DNA of 64,000 nt from Cricetomys ansorgei (GCA_026225945.1 JAMJFZ010001262.1:930001-994000), one strand, 5' to 3'; positions 22,573-34,156 are shown, numbered from the stretch's first letter. Translations and numbers: made by a program. The notes: generated from the sequence alone by a model not told the origin.

Positions 22573-22745
22573 GCTCCGCAGTGGTGACACACGCCATTTA
22601 GTCTCAGCACTCGGGAAGCAGAAGAAAATGGATCTCTGTGAGTTTGAGACCAGCCTGGTCCACAGAGAGAGTTCCAGAACAACCAGAGTTAGGACAGAGA
22701 AACATTGTCCCAAAAAATGAAAAAAAGAAAAGAAAAAAAAAAAAG
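22573..22745 (+). mobile_element. B1 SINE
   Basis: GCAGTGGTGACACACGCCAT, GAGTTTGAGACCAGCCTGGT, GGACAGAGAAACATTGTCCC, with an AAAAAGAAAAG tail. Confidence 0.9.
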
Positions 22746-22861
22746 AAAGATTTTTAAAAATTAATGAAGCCATTTTAGGCTACAAGAAACATGTATATAC
22801 TGAAGTTCCCTTAGAGGATAGAACAGTAAGAATATATCTAGAATCTAAACCTGTAAAATGA

Positions 22862-23000
22862 CCCAGTATAAAACTTCTTGCCAAACAAGCCCAAAGACCA
22901 ACCAACTCCTAAAAGTTTTCCTCTGACACACACACCTGAGTGGACATACATATATACATACATACAAACATACAATCACATTAAAATAAATGTTTTAAAA
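22862..23000 (+). mobile_element. B3-type SINE, 5'-truncated
   Basis: AACTCCTAAAAGTTTTCCTC / TGACACACACACCTGAG matches the B3 'agttgtcctctgacctccacac' region; CATA-rich tail. Confidence 0.6.
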
Positions 23001-23344
23001 TTTAAAATGGGGGGAGAATAGTAAGTTTGAAAATTGCTAACAAAAAAAAAAAAAAGATTTGCACAAGTCTAGGCCATTCCATGGATTCATGGAATGAATT
23101 CATGAGGTCCTATCCCTCCCTAAGAACTAGTAAGTAGTTATAATGGTTGCTGGGTAGAACTACTAGTACACTGCTGTTGCTCAAGTAAATAACCCCCAAC
23201 TGAAGCAAGTGATCTTAATTAAATGAGATGGGGCATTCCCCACTCCAAGGGCGACATGAAAGTAGGACAGGAACTTAGAAAGGACATGATCAAGTAAACA
23301 ATAAAATTATAAAAGAATTTTTAAATGTTTAAAATTTTAAAAAA

Positions 23345-23508
23345 CAGCAGAGCAGTGGTAGCACATGCCTTTAATCCAGCACTGGGGAGACAGAGGCAGG
23401 TGGATCTATAAGTCCAAGGCCAGCCTGTTCTACAGAGTGAGTTCCAGGACAGTCAGAGTTATGACAGAGAAACCTGTCTCAGAAAAAAGAAAAAAATAAA
23501 AATAAACA
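23345..23508 (+). mobile_element. B1 SINE
   Basis: GCAGTGGTAGCACATGCCTT, GGGAGACAGAGGCAGGTGGA, CAAGGCCAGCCTGTTCTACA, with an A-rich tail. Confidence 0.9.
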
Positions 23509-23509
23509 A

Positions 23510-24630
23510 TATTTAGAGGCTAAGAGGAAAATATATCAATAGACCTCAGAACATGGATCTTCTTCATTGGGAAGGCAGAGAAGTTCTAAAAACTTAGCTC
23601 ATGTTTCCAGGTGCTCAGAGACACTTCCACCACTATGCTCTACCATGCTGGGCTGTCAATACTGATTCCAACTCCATTTCTAGAACCACTATCATTACTC
23701 CTATTTCCCATATTCACAAACTACTGTCTTTGATCTACTCTCTCTGTGTGGTCAGCTTTGGCCTAGGATCTCTCTGAAGGACTTCTACTAAAATGGAAAA
23801 GGCCTGCAGTAGCTTTTCTGGCTGCTATGTTTTCTGTGATGTTAACCTTTTAAGGCTAGGTCCTGACTCAAAATTTAAGAAGGAGACACCTAAGAGACCC
23901 TTCACGAAGGTGCTGAGTAAAGCTAGTCCTCTGAAAAGTGAGAAAGCTGAAGACTAGTCAACTGATCAGCATCTTGAAATTTGAAAAGAAAAAAGAAAAA
24001 GAAAAGAAAAAAAAAAAAAAGCTTTACTGTCCCAGGACTCATCACTTCTATCATGACAATACAGAAAAAAAAAATGCAAAAACTGTACAGATATAAAAAG
24101 AATCATTAATGAGCTAAGCACGGAAATGCCTGTCCTTAATTATCACTAACTTCCATCTCACTCCTATATTGGTCATTGTCAGACTCCCACTGAGGGCCAA
24201 ATGCTTCAACTTGATAAAACCAAGCCAGAACAAGGCAGAAACAGACACCTGCAAATGACACCACACTAGTAAACTGATAGAAAACACTGAGAAATGAGGA
24301 GACGGAGGTTAAAAGGTTAGAAAAATCACAAGAACATGACTAAACACCAAGAATAGTTACTTACCACACACTAAAAGAACACAAACAATAAAGCCAGTGT
24401 GTAATTTGCAAAAATGTTCTTCATTACCACCTAAAAGACATCCAATAGTGTTGTTATACCAGGTTTTACCTAATATGCAAATGTATAAAAACTTTGATAA
24501 AAAATATATATATATTCCAGATACAAGGTAAATTTAGTTCAATAAAATAAGCTTATCTTTGGGTTTTTAATTCCCTTTTTAAAAATACATTTCCGGTATA
24601 ATCTCTTTCCTTTAAAATCACTTTTTTTTT
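23510..24630. other. No recognised feature
   Basis: Intron; A-rich stretches at 23980-24021. No gene or SINE recognised. Confidence 0.5.
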
Positions 24631-24633
24631 GGA

Positions 24634-24835
24634 GAGCTGAGGAGATGGCACAGTTGGTAAGGAGATTTTCTGCACAAGCATGAAGATCAGTGCTGAGATT
24701 CTAATATCCAGTGTGATTCCAACGCTGGAGTTCCATGTGAAATTATATCTCAGAAACAACAACAAACAGATAGAAAAGTGACCTAGAGGACACCTCTGCC
24801 CTCCACACGCCACACTCACCGACACACAGGGTTAT
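24634..24835 (+). mobile_element. B3-type SINE, diverged
   Basis: GAGCTGAGGAGATGGCACAG and TTGGTAAGGAGATTTTCTGC fit a B3 head; 3' end CCTCTGCCCTCCACACGCCA. Confidence 0.55.
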
Positions 24836-25007
24836 TACGCCACAAGGTAGTAATAGATTCACTCTAAATTTAGGTAAAACAGGAATGGGGGAGGTGATAT
24901 GGACAGAGCAGACAGAAGTATCCTCATTCTGATTGGGTTTCTTTTTTGTTTGCTTTTAATTTATCAATTTATTTATTTGTTGTTTGATTGTATTTTTTTT
25001 ATTTGGT

Positions 25008-25139
25008 GGGGTGAATGCCAGGGACCACTTGTAGGAGTTGGTTCTCTCTTTCCACATTGTGGGTCCCAGGAATTGATCTCTGATTTTGGGTTTAGTGGTG
25101 AGTGAGTGCCTTTACCAGCTAAGCTATCTTGCTAGCCAC
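25008..25139 (-). mobile_element. B3-type SINE
   Basis: Antisense: GGTTCTCTCTTTCCACATTG, GGGTCCCAGGAATTGATCTC, CTTTACCAGCTAAGCTATCT. Confidence 0.75.
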
Positions 25140-25154
25140 TGATTGTTTTAATTT

Positions 25155-25189
25155 TATATTATTATTACTATTACTACTATTACTACTCT

Positions 25190-25224
<35 letters not shown>

Positions 25225-25239
25225 TTACTACTACTATAA
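25155..25239. repeat. (TAC/TAT)n trinucleotide repeat
   Basis: About 28 units, TAT-rich at the left, mostly TAC at the right. Confidence 0.95.
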
Positions 25240-25251
25240 TGAGGGGGATTT

Positions 25252-25785
25252 GGTGTGAAGAGCCCCCTGTCCTTGAGCTCAAATTCTGCTGTGTGCCTCT
25301 GCCTGAATCTCATTTGGGATAGCTGGTGAACAAGGCTAAGTTGTAAAAAAGACAAGCCCAGAGGCAGCTCGTTTCAGGAAAGTCAAAGATTACTTAGCGA
25401 GACCTTCTTCTTAATCTCACAAAGAAGGATGATGGCTTTATGGTTAACTACAGAACAATAATGTTTTGTATATATTTTGATGTATTGATTGATTGTAACC
25501 ATGTGACTGTACCTATGCCTTCTACCTCGTGATCATTAACCTCGTGCTTGCAAGCACACCTGATTCGTCCCTTGTGATCATTGCCTTGGAAACTACACAT
25601 GTCTCTGATGGGGAAGGGTATAAGAATCTAAGAATAAACCATGAGGCCAGTTTGGCCCCTGTGAACTCAAGACACAGTGTGTGCGTGTTCCTGTTTTTCA
25701 GCCTACCCCCGAACCAGCACCGTCTGAACTGGTAAGCTGGCCTTATCAATTTGGCTGTGTGACTGCAGCAGGCAGGAACCGTGCA
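25252..25785 (+). mobile_element. ERV-like solo LTR, class uncertain
   Basis: LTR signals in order: a purine-rich GAGGGGGATTT just before a TGTG start, a TATA-like GGGTATAAG at 25617-25624, an AATAAA at 25632, and a GTGTGTGCGTGTTCCTG U5-like part ending near CCGTGCACA. No internal coding region. Boundaries uncertain; no target duplication found. Old endogenous element, regulatory remnants only. Confidence 0.5.
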
Positions 25786-25794
25786 CACGTAACT

Positions 25795-25918
25795 AGATCA
25801 GAGGACAACTACTTTCAGCAGTTGGTTCTCTCTTTCCATTGTGGGTTCCAGACATTAAGTCTAAGTCATTAGCCTTGCTTGGAATCACTTTAACCCAGTG
25901 AGCTATCTCACCAGTCCA
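25795..25918 (-). mobile_element. B3-type SINE
   Basis: Antisense: GATCAGAGGACAACTACTTT, GGTTCTCTCTTTCCATTGTG, CAGTGAGCTATCTCACCAG. Confidence 0.75.
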
Positions 25919-26015
25919 GGTCAGTTAGATTTCTGATGAAGAATTTCCAAGACAGCTGCTGTACCACTTACCATTTATTTGAAAAAATCTTTTTCCTTCT
26001 GACACTTCTTTTCTT

Positions 26016-26133
26016 GCTGACAGTTTCATGTAGTCCAGGCTAGCCTTGAATGAATGTGTAGCCAAAGGTGATTGCTAACCTTTGCACCTCTACTTCTCAA
26101 GCAAGGGAATTACGTAGTCGTATAATCATGCTC
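26016..26133 (-). mobile_element. Old B1-family SINE
   Basis: CATGTAGTCCAGGCTAGCCT and a decayed 'ctgcctctacttccc...gggattac' end. Confidence 0.6.
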
Positions 26134-26134
26134 A

Positions 26135-26960
26135 GTCTTAAATAATTTTAAAATAATTATTCTAATATAATGTATAAACCAGGAGAAATGCTGGCATTAG
26201 AGAAAACATTTTGTGCTGGTTTTTGAAAAGTGAGTCTAGCCACATCAAATTTTAATCTTTCCCACCCTAACCTTTCCCACCCCCAAGAAAGAAAATGTGC
26301 TGGTAAGCAGTAAGCCACAGGGCAAAAAGACCCCTACTCAGCCTGTTTATACAAGCCTGGGTACCATATCACTCAGCCTAAATGCTGCATGGGTAAATTA
26401 AAACTCACCCTTATCAGTCAGTGTTTGGATGTTATGGAATTTGAAGAACTAAATACAAAAATAATTAGCGTATAAAAACAGAGATGGTCGAATAAGCCCT
26501 TAGTTGTCACTGCTCTCTGTCAACTATTAATAAAGTATAAGGGAACTAACCCTTGAAAACAGCTACAGGTTTCTCACCACAGCCAAAAGTCATGAATAGT
26601 TAATCCTGCCTCTCACCAAGACAAAGGCACTCTGCCCCTGGCTCTGCTGGTTAGAACAGAAGTAACACAAGTTCTCTGATAAGTGCAATCTTTTACACTC
26701 AAGAACAGCAAAACTGTAAGCTGAAACCAAGTTTCACACATTCTTTGCATTACTCTTAAAAAATTTATTATTTGCATATTTTTGACATGATATATATTGT
26801 TTTAGAAATTATACCACAGAATACTCAGAAGCATAAACTATTTTAATGCAGTTCTTTTTGTAACTTAAGATTAATCTCTTCTCTAATACTGTGACTACAA
26901 AGTATAAACTACAACATCTTATCATCTACAATTCTGCATATAAAGAACTGCATGGCTAAT
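26135..26960. other. No recognised feature
   Basis: Unique-looking intron. Confidence 0.5.
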
Positions 26961-26961
26961 A

Positions 26962-27025
26962 ATATAGCTCAGTGGTGCAAGGCAGTGGTATGGCATACGA
27001 CACTCTGGATTCAAGGTGCAGGTCC
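26962..27025 (+). mobile_element. ID-like fragment
   Basis: AATATAGCTCAGTGGTGCAA resembles the ID/tRNA-Ala-like A box. Confidence 0.45.
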
Positions 27026-27179
27026 ACCGAAGAGGGCAGGGGGCAGAATTCACCACAGCAAGAGTCACCCACTTTCCAACAACATAAGCCAAAACCCACT
27101 CACTATCTCAAACAGAAACATTAACAGGTAACAAAAGGTTATAGAAAGACATTTACACTTGTAATAAAAACAAATCCTA

Positions 27180-27276
27180 TCAGAGGCAGAGGCAGTCAGA
27201 TCTCTGTGAGTTAAAAGTCACCCTGGACTGCATACCAAGTTCTAGGACAGCTAGTGCTACATGATAACTCAAAAAT
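27180..27276 (+). mobile_element. B1 fragment, 5'-truncated
   Basis: CAGAGGCAGAGGCAGTCAGA, TCTCTGTGAGTTAAAAGTCA. Confidence 0.75.
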
Positions 27277-27548
27277 GGGGGAGGCGGGAGGGGTGAGAGA
27301 TTCGTTTAAAAGAATAAAGAGAAACAATTAAGTGTTCATAACCCCCTATTCCCATTAACTTTCATATTTTAGGGAAAGAAATCAACACTGTAATTTTTCC
27401 GTCCTTCTACATGTCCTTAGTACCATGCTATATGACCCTGGGCAGGTGGTGCAGGATAGTCACAAAAACAAAGTCCTTTACATGAGCTCATTTAATCCTC
27501 TCAAAGAGCTAGAAGAGCAAACATTGCTTGTTTGGTTGTTTGGCTTTT

Positions 27549-27684
27549 TTGAGTTATTCTTTTAGAGTGTCTCATGTAGCCCAGTAGCCCTGGCTCACCT
27601 CAAACTCCCTATGTATGCCTTGAACTCCTGACCCTCCTGTCTACACTTCACAAGTAATAGGGTCACAGTTGTGTACACCATATC
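27549..27684 (-). mobile_element. Old B1-family SINE
   Basis: Antisense B1 parts: CTCATGTAGCCCAGTAGCCC, CTTGAACTCCTGACCCTCCT. Confidence 0.7.
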
Positions 27685-27834
27685 ACATTCATCTCAGAAG
27701 GTAGGTTCTTAGTATAATTCCCATTTACTATGTATGGAAACTGAAACTCTATAGCTGGAAGAAATTTACTCAATATTCTAGACAAAACAACTTCATCACA
27801 ACAGCCTCAAAAGAATATTGGGGATGGAGGGAGA

Positions 27835-28040
27835 TTTGCAATGTAGAGATAGCTCAGAAGCACTTGTTGCTCTTGCAAAGGACCTCAGTTCAGTTTCCAG
27901 TAATTACATGGCAGCTCACAGCCATCTGTAACTCCAGTTTCAGAGTACCCAACGCCCTTTTCTGGCCCCCATAGCCACTGCGCATATGTGGTACACATAA
28001 CACATGCAGGTATAACACTCATATACAAAAACCTTTAAAG
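27835..28040 (+). mobile_element. B2-type SINE
   Basis: GTAGAGATAGCTCAGAAGCA head, GGCAGCTCACAGCCATCTGT, CAACGCCCTTTTCTGGCC. Confidence 0.85.
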
Positions 28041-28045
28041 AAATG

Positions 28046-28225
28046 CCAAACATGATGATGCATGCTTTTATTCCCAACAATTGGGAAGCTGAGGCAGGTA
28101 GATTTCTGTGAGTTCAAGGCTAGCCTGGTCTACATAGCAAGTACCAGACCAGCCAATGCCACACAGTAAGATACTGCCTAAAAAACAAAAAACAAAAACA
28201 AAAAAAACAAAAAACAAAAACAAAA
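28046..28225 (+). mobile_element. B1 SINE
   Basis: GCCAAACATGATGATGCATG head, GAAGCTGAGGCAGGTAGATT, AAGGCTAGCCTGGTCTACAT, long (AAAAAC)n tail. Confidence 0.85.
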
Positions 28226-28340
28226 CTTAGAAACAAATTTAACCAAGAAAATGGGGTATTTGCATTTTTTTAAAAATCAAAGGCCTCAAATCAAAAGTTA
28301 CCCCGTGATCATCGATTAAGTGATTTACTATAGGGCACAG

Positions 28341-28525
28341 GGCTGGAAAGATGGCTCAGCAGGTAAAGGAGCTGTTATCATGCCTCACAATCTGACCTGG
28401 ACTCATAGGACCCACCTGGTAAAAGGAGAGAGAGAACTGCTCTCACAAGTTGTCCCTGGTCACTATGCTTATGCTGTAGCACATGTGCATCCATGTGCAC
28501 ATACATGCACACACACGAAATCTCA
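28341..28525 (+). mobile_element. B3-type SINE
   Basis: GGCTGGAAAGATGGCTCAGC, AGGACCCACCTGGTAAAAGG, ACAAGTTGTCCCTGGTCACT. Confidence 0.88.
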
Positions 28526-28559
28526 AGGCTAAGCAAAAAATTAAAAGCAGGCATACTAC

Positions 28560-29290
28560 TCCAATTTATCAAAAGTTCAACATAATTCTTACCAAAGTTC
28601 AAATTACTTTTTTTTTTTGCAAAAATAAATAGGCTAATCCTAACTTTCGTATGTGAAAACACAAGGAACAGTGAATAACCAAAACAATCTTGAAAAAAAA
28701 GTAAAGTAAAAAGAAGAAACCAAATTACTACAAAACTATAGTGAGGAAATTAAGAGTGGACCTCGAAGTACATGGAATAGACCTGAAAGTCCAGAATAAT
28801 CTTACAGTACAATCAACCAATTTTCCAAAAGGATGCCAAGATTATTCAATGGGAAACAATAGTCTTTTAAACAAAAAATGTTAATCAACTGGATAGTCAC
28901 ACGTAAAAAAAATGAGGGTAAGTTCCTATCTCACACCAAAAAGTACCTAAAAATGGGCAAGCAACATGGTGAGGTGAGGTATTTCTGGGTAGGCTGGGGT
29001 TCCACTTTCAATCACTAACTCCCGTAAGACAGAAAGAAACTGACTCCTGACAACTGTCCTCTGACTTCCAACAGGAGCTAGTATACTTGCACACCTGCCC
29101 TCACACAGACTCACACATACACACAATAAATATATTAAAATAAACACTTTAAATTTTTAACTAAAAGTGGATCAAAAGCCTAAATAAATGTAAAGACTAG
29201 GCTTATGAAACCATCGGGGGAAACAGACATAATCTTCCTAACTGTGGATATGGGCACATCTTCTGAGACATGTCATGAGACTAAAGGTAA
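28560..29290 (+). mobile_element. Old L1 ORF2 fragment interrupted by a B3
   Basis: GGCTAATCCTAACTTTCGTA, ACCAAAACAATCTTGAAAAA, TGCCAAGATTATTCAATGGG follow the order of L1 ORF2. The match resumes after the SINE with AAAAGTGGATCAAAAGCCTA. No open frame remains. Confidence 0.75.
28962..29150 (+). mobile_element. B3-type SINE inside an L1
   Basis: GACTCCTGACAACTGTCCTC, TGACTTCCAACAGGAG, with an ACACAATAAATATATTAAAA tail. Confidence 0.7.
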
Positions 29291-29469
29291 AACAGACACT
29301 TAGAAGCCGCTTCTGCCACAAAGCATACAGTCCTCATTTGGAGTCACAAGGTAACTGAGAGACTGGTGATCTCTTCCTTCATTTTGTGTCTGTCTACATC
29401 CTTTACTTCTGACTAAAGGCACAGAAATCAGATTGTACTAAGCCTGCAGTCACCTTGCATTCCCAGAAA

Positions 29470-29800
29470 AAAAACCTGAAGGAAAGACTACTTCTCAAAT
29501 GAATGATTATCCATCACAGCCAGCCCAGGAGAACTACTCTATGGTGGCAGTAACACAGGCCTTCATGGGACCACTTTGAAAGACGAGGAGCTGGAACAAT
29601 AACCATACCAAGATTATGACTGCTTAATTATGCATACACCTTGCTTGAATCCTTCCTCTTCTTTGGCCTAACCCTGAAGATGTGGCCACACAGAATAAAC
29701 CTTCTCTCTCTGCTTTTCAGTATTACTTGCCTCTTAGGGTAGTGTCAAGTGTAGCTTATAGGGCCTTTAAGACCCCAGCTGTGCCTTAAAAACTTCAGTT
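29470..29800 (+). mobile_element. Possible LTR remnant
   Basis: AGAATAAACCTTCTCTCTCTGC resembles an LTR poly(A)-signal/U5 junction. No clear ends. Confidence 0.3.
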
Positions 29801-29806
29801 TTGCCA

Positions 29807-29975
29807 GGTATGGTGGCATATGCCTTTAATGCCAGCACTCAAGAGGCAGAAGCAGGTGGATCTTTGTGGGTCTGAGACCAGCCTGGTCTACATAGTTGAG
29901 TTCCAGGAGACCCAGCAGGAATACAGAGAGACTTTGTCATTAAGAAACAAACAAGCAAGTAAATAAATAAATAAA
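29807..29975 (+). mobile_element. B1 SINE
   Basis: GCCAGGTATGGTGGCATATG, GAGACCAGCCTGGTCTACAT, (AAAT)n tail. Confidence 0.9.
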
Positions 29976-29979
29976 CTGA

Positions 29980-30065
29980 AAGATAGATGGATAGGCAAGT
30001 AGATAAGCAGGTAGGTAGATATAGATATAGGTATGGATATAGATATATAGATATATAGATATAGA
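29980..30065. repeat. GATA/TAGA-rich simple repeat
   Basis: Mixed GATA, GGTA and ATATAG units. Confidence 0.85.
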
Positions 30066-30085
30066 GTGGATAAATGGCACAGGTG

Positions 30086-30268
30086 GGGCCAGCAAAATGA
30101 CTTAGCAGGTAAAGGCACTTTCAGGCAAGCCTGACAACTTGGGTTTGATCCCTGGAATACAATTGAAAGAGAGAACTGACTCTGACAAGTTGTCCTCTGA
30201 CCTCCATACACAACACTATGGCATGCATATGTACAAACAATAAAAAATAAATGTAATTCTTTAACATT
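30086..30268 (+). mobile_element. B3-type SINE
   Basis: GGCCAGCAAAATGACTTAGC, AAGTTGTCCTCTGACCTCCA, AATAAAAAATAAATG tail. Confidence 0.9.
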
Positions 30269-30271
30269 TTT

Positions 30272-30390
30272 AAGAGGCAAACACTTATAATCCCAGCACT
30301 TGGAAGGTAGAGGCAAAGGTATCAGAAGTTCAAGATCATCTTCAACTAAATAATGATTTCCAGGCCAGTCTGAGCTACAAGAAACCATGT
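30272..30390 (+). mobile_element. Old B1 SINE
   Basis: CACTTATAATCCCAGCACTT, CAAGATCATCTTCAACTAAA. Confidence 0.65.
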
Positions 30391-30448
30391 TGGGCAGTAG
30401 AGAGAAGAAATAGCCCATGTCTATGAAGTGATGGATGATTTTTATAAA

Positions 30449-30469
30449 TGTGTTTTGTGTGTGTGTGTG

Positions 30470-30508
<39 letters not shown>

Positions 30509-30560
30509 CATAGAGATAGAAAAAGAGAAGAAGAAGGAGGAAGAGGAGAAGGAGAAGAAA
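30449..30560. repeat. (TG)n followed by GA-rich purine tract
   Basis: TG tract broken by two TTTT interruptions (30449-30503), then a GA-rich tract to about 30560. Confidence 0.9.
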
Positions 30561-31115
30561 GGGCATTATTACATGCTACCATATAAACATTTACATGGTA
30601 ATATAAATAAAGCACTATTCTAAGTGAAAGAACCCAAAAACAAGATACATTGTATAAACTCAATGTAGGAACATTCATCTAGGTAGGAAGTAGACTAGCA
30701 CTTGCAAAGGAGTGTCAGCTAAAGTATGAACATTCATTTTTAAGGGATGAAAATATTCTCAAGTTATATAATGTAACAATTGTACAACACTGGGAATAGC
30801 TTTAAAAAAACCTATTATAGTTTTAAACAATGACAAGTCATTTTAACATGTTCTCAATTTAAAAACAAAAACACAAGATTCCAGAGCAACTATGTGTCAT
30901 CACTAGAATAAGAACCCATGCAATGTGGCTCTGGAGGCCTAGATCCACACAACTGCAAGGAAAAAGGATCACTCTGACTGGAGAAGAGTAATCAGAGAAG
31001 GCATCTGGCCTTGGCGATGAAGGTTAAGAGAACTCTGGAATGAGCTTACTCCCAGCAGAAAAATAACAAAAGGAAAGCAGAGACCGAATGGCCCTGCTGT
31101 TTTGTTGGCAATGGA
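30560..31115. other. No recognised feature
   Basis: Unique-looking intron. Confidence 0.5.
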
Positions 31116-31119
31116 GGGA

Positions 31120-31268
31120 GGGCTAGGAATGTAGCTCAGTAGAGTGCTTGCCTAGCATGCCTGACTTTCACTGCCAGCATGGCAAAAGCACTACGGAGGT
31201 GGAAAAAGAATCAAAAGTTCAAGACCAGCCTGGGCTAACATAAGACTCTGCCTTTAAAGAAAGAAAAA
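31120..31268 (+). mobile_element. B4-type SINE (ID + B1)
   Basis: ID part GGAATGTAGCTCAGTAGAGT and GCTTGCCTAGCATGC, followed by B1 part AAAGTTCAAGACCAGCCTGG. Confidence 0.8.
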
Positions 31269-31699
31269 AGGCTACTGCTAAGAAATGAAGCCAGAGATAC
31301 TGGTAAAGTGAGTTCCTGGCTTTTACAAGGCAGAAATGTAATCAGAGTCAGAACTAAAAGATTAAACACATGAATAAAATTCAAAGCAAAACTGTTAAAT
31401 CTTATTTCATGCTTATAGAAAAATATCAAGCTTTATAGATTTACATATAAAGCTTATCAATTTACCAAGACGCATTTTGTGTCAGTACACCCACACAGTA
31501 TCCCTCAGGAATTTCACCAATTATCACTTCTCTTATTTGTAAATCCTAAAATTCTCACCTCAGGTATCAGTAGTCTCTTCTATAAATAACTCAAATCTCT
31601 ACATCACACAATGAAATCTTCCTCAGCAGCAATGATAAAGACTACTTCCATGGTTTTGTTGCTTTTATGAAATATTATCAAGTACCACAAATACTTCAG

Positions 31700-31805
31700 C
31701 AAACAGTCTGCTTGTTGTCCTGCTGTTTGGGGGTCTGGAGCTAACTGGCAAATAGCCTGAAACTCAACAATCTCCCTGCCTCAGCCCCTCAAATGCCATG
31801 ACTAT
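31700..31805 (-). mobile_element. Old B1-family SINE
   Basis: Antisense decayed B1: CCTGAAACTCAACAATCTCC, CTGCCTCAGCCCCTCAAATG. Confidence 0.5.
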
Positions 31806-32530
31806 ATAATCAAAAATCAGCATTAAAAAAAAAAATTCTTAGTTTTGTGATCTGGAATCAACACGGCAGAGTTGATGGTCCCTGATGTTACCTTGCATTA
31901 GGTTGGTTTCCGGTCACATAAAAGGAGTATCTCAGGCAGGTGCAGCTAAGATAAATAGCTCTTTGGCAATTCTGTACATGTCTATACTACATTCTTACCA
32001 TGCTGTCCTCTCCTCACACCCCTTTCATCTCCCACTCCTCCCTACCAGTCACCTTCCAAGAGTCTTTACTTCTGGCTCTCTTAACACGTTTACTTTAACC
32101 AGGGTCATATGTGTGAGAACTAGACTGGGATTACCTATTGGAGCTTGGTGGAGGCACCAATGGGTACACAGCTGACGGCAATGACCCCCTCTCTCTGAAT
32201 CATCTCTGCCAATAATCATGTTAAGTGTTTATACTGCCAAATGCTATGTGGGATCATAAATTTGTACTGATTCACAGACTTATTAAAGCATCCTTTGGGA
32301 ACAGTATTCCTATAAAGTCATATAGATAACGTGTATCCATGGAAGACACTTGTCCTCCCTATTTCCCTAATAAATTATAAATAAAAAAAATTCACTTTAT
32401 AAGCACAAATAAGTAACCAAATCAAGCCAAACATTACTTACTAATGAATTCAATATGAAGGATGCTAGATATTCTAGGTATACTATATATACTCTCGCAA
32501 TTTCACTCCTACCAAATTTACCCCAGAAAA
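31805..32530. other. No recognised feature
   Basis: Unique-looking intron. Confidence 0.5.
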
Positions 32531-32540
32531 ACATTCACAT

Positions 32541-32605
32541 AGCTGGAATGTAGCTCAGCAGTACAACACTTGCCTAACAGATGCAAAGAAAGCCCTAGGT
32601 TTGTT
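32541..32605 (+). mobile_element. ID-type SINE
   Basis: AGCTGGAATGTAGCTCAGCA and ACACTTGCCTAACAGATGC. Confidence 0.65.
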
Positions 32606-32689
32606 GCCTACTATCTTAGAAAAAAGAAAACAGAAAATATTCATACATCATGTGTCTCAGGAGAATCGTACAAAGATTTTCAATCCTGG

Positions 32690-33015
32690 GCCAATGAGAC
32701 ACTCAGCAGTAAAGGTACTTGTCTTCAACCCTGAAGCCCTGATTGCTGGAGCTCAATCCCCAAGACCCACACAGTGCTCAGTGAGCCACCTCCCCAACAC
32801 TGTCCTGACCACTAGAGCTCCATCCCCAAGACCCACACAGTGCTCAGTGAGCCACCTCCCCAACACTGTCCTGACCACTAGAGCTCCATACCCAAGACCC
32901 ACACAGTGCTCAGAGAGCCACCTCCCCAGGACTCTCCTCTGCACTCCCCACACACAACAAGACATGCATATGCCCATCTACTTACACTCACACATACACA
33001 AAGTAATTTTTAAAA
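32690..33015 (+). mobile_element. B3-type SINE expanded by an internal minisatellite
   Basis: Head ATGAGACACTCAGCAGTAAA, B3-like middle, and 3' end CATGCATATGCCCATC with CACACATACACAAAG tail; the centre is triplicated. Confidence 0.7.
32744..32950. repeat. 66-bp minisatellite, three copies
   Basis: CAAGACCCACACAGTGCTCA begins at 32761, 32827 and 32893, exactly 66 bp apart. Copies are nearly identical over GTGAGCCACCTCCCCAACAC. As 66 is a multiple of three, an open frame across the array shows a 22-residue repeat; no coding role is implied. Confidence 0.95.
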
Positions 33016-34155
33016 AATTCTAAAGAGTTGGAGTGTATCTAACAAGTAACAGATAATATCCACTGTTAAGTGACCTATACACACTCAGAATACACAGCAT
33101 TTGAAAAGAATGAAATGGAGATCATAAATATATCCAAAACATAGCTCTTACTAAAGTGAACTTTGAAGCCTGCAGAAACACTATTTCTGTAATAAAATAT
33201 GTATTTCACAAGTGCATATATATGTAAAAAAAAAAAAAAAAGGCAAAAGTCATAGATGAATATATCCTAAACTACTATAAAAACTTTCTCCTTCTGGGAA
33301 TAGACATGGCGAACAATGTAATCAGGGAGGCTTTACTACCATCTGGCTTTTACTTTTTGATAGGTATTATCTGTGTAAATTAAAATCAATTTTTAAATAT
33401 TAAAACCAAAGCAAGTCCCATTTAAAACATGTCCCTTCTATTACATTGCTTTCAAACAGACACTAGGCAAAGGCCGCCATCACACCATTATAAATAGCCT
33501 ATCCAAAAGGCCAATTTTCACTTTCAAATAAAATTCACAGTTTAATCAAGGTCTGTTGGAATTTTGAGAGTGTTATATTGAAGGAAAAGAACAACTAAAT
33601 TTTCCTGACACTGTTCTGCCACAAAAAGGAAAGTCATGTGGAGCTTGTACTTTGGGCATTTCTAAAGTGACAAGCTTTAAAATCTAAATTCAGGTTATCC
33701 TTTCTAATTCCATCCACAACAGGCTCCTAAATAAACTTACCAGAGTACATCAATGAACTTTAAAAAAAAAAAAAAAAAAAAACTAAAAGTACAGGTATTG
33801 ATTAAGAAGCCCCCAAAGTATCAAGTCTCTGCTATACATTACATAAGTATGTTTATAAAAGACAAACTACTCTCACACAGCTCTGGAGCTGAGATCATAG
33901 TATCAAAACCTAATCTATAAGCCAGAGCACACATCTCTCACTAGACCAGGAAGAAGAAGACAGGCTCAGTTCGATGGAGTTGAGTGATACACAGAAAGAA
34001 CACAGACCACAGAGCAGCTACTGTAACAAAGAGGTAGGTGGGAATGTCTCAAGAACAGGGTGTTAAAAAGTTGTGTGTCTGTAAGCACAACACTTAGAGG
34101 AGACTGGTCCAAGAGTACTGATGAACTGAAAGCAAGCTTAAACAACACAAGAACA
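33015..34155. other. No recognised feature except A runs
   Basis: A homopolymers at about 33225-33241 and 33762-33782; otherwise unique-looking. Confidence 0.5.
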
Positions 34156-34156
34156 G

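Noticed and set aside
25155..25239. Regular repeat array resembling a CRISPR
   Set aside because: Trinucleotide microsatellite without spacers in a mammalian genome.
29888..30511. 207-codon open frame on the minus strand
   Set aside because: It runs through a TG tract, a B1, a B3 and a GATA repeat; it is repeat read-through, not a gene.
32601..33023. 140-codon open frame with a 22-residue repeat
   Set aside because: Product of the 66-bp minisatellite in a B3; no promoter or homology.
33742..33762. 17-nt microexon with CTG/GTAAGTTTA donor after a T run
   Set aside because: Depends on a homopolymer as pyrimidine tract and has no support beyond phase arithmetic.
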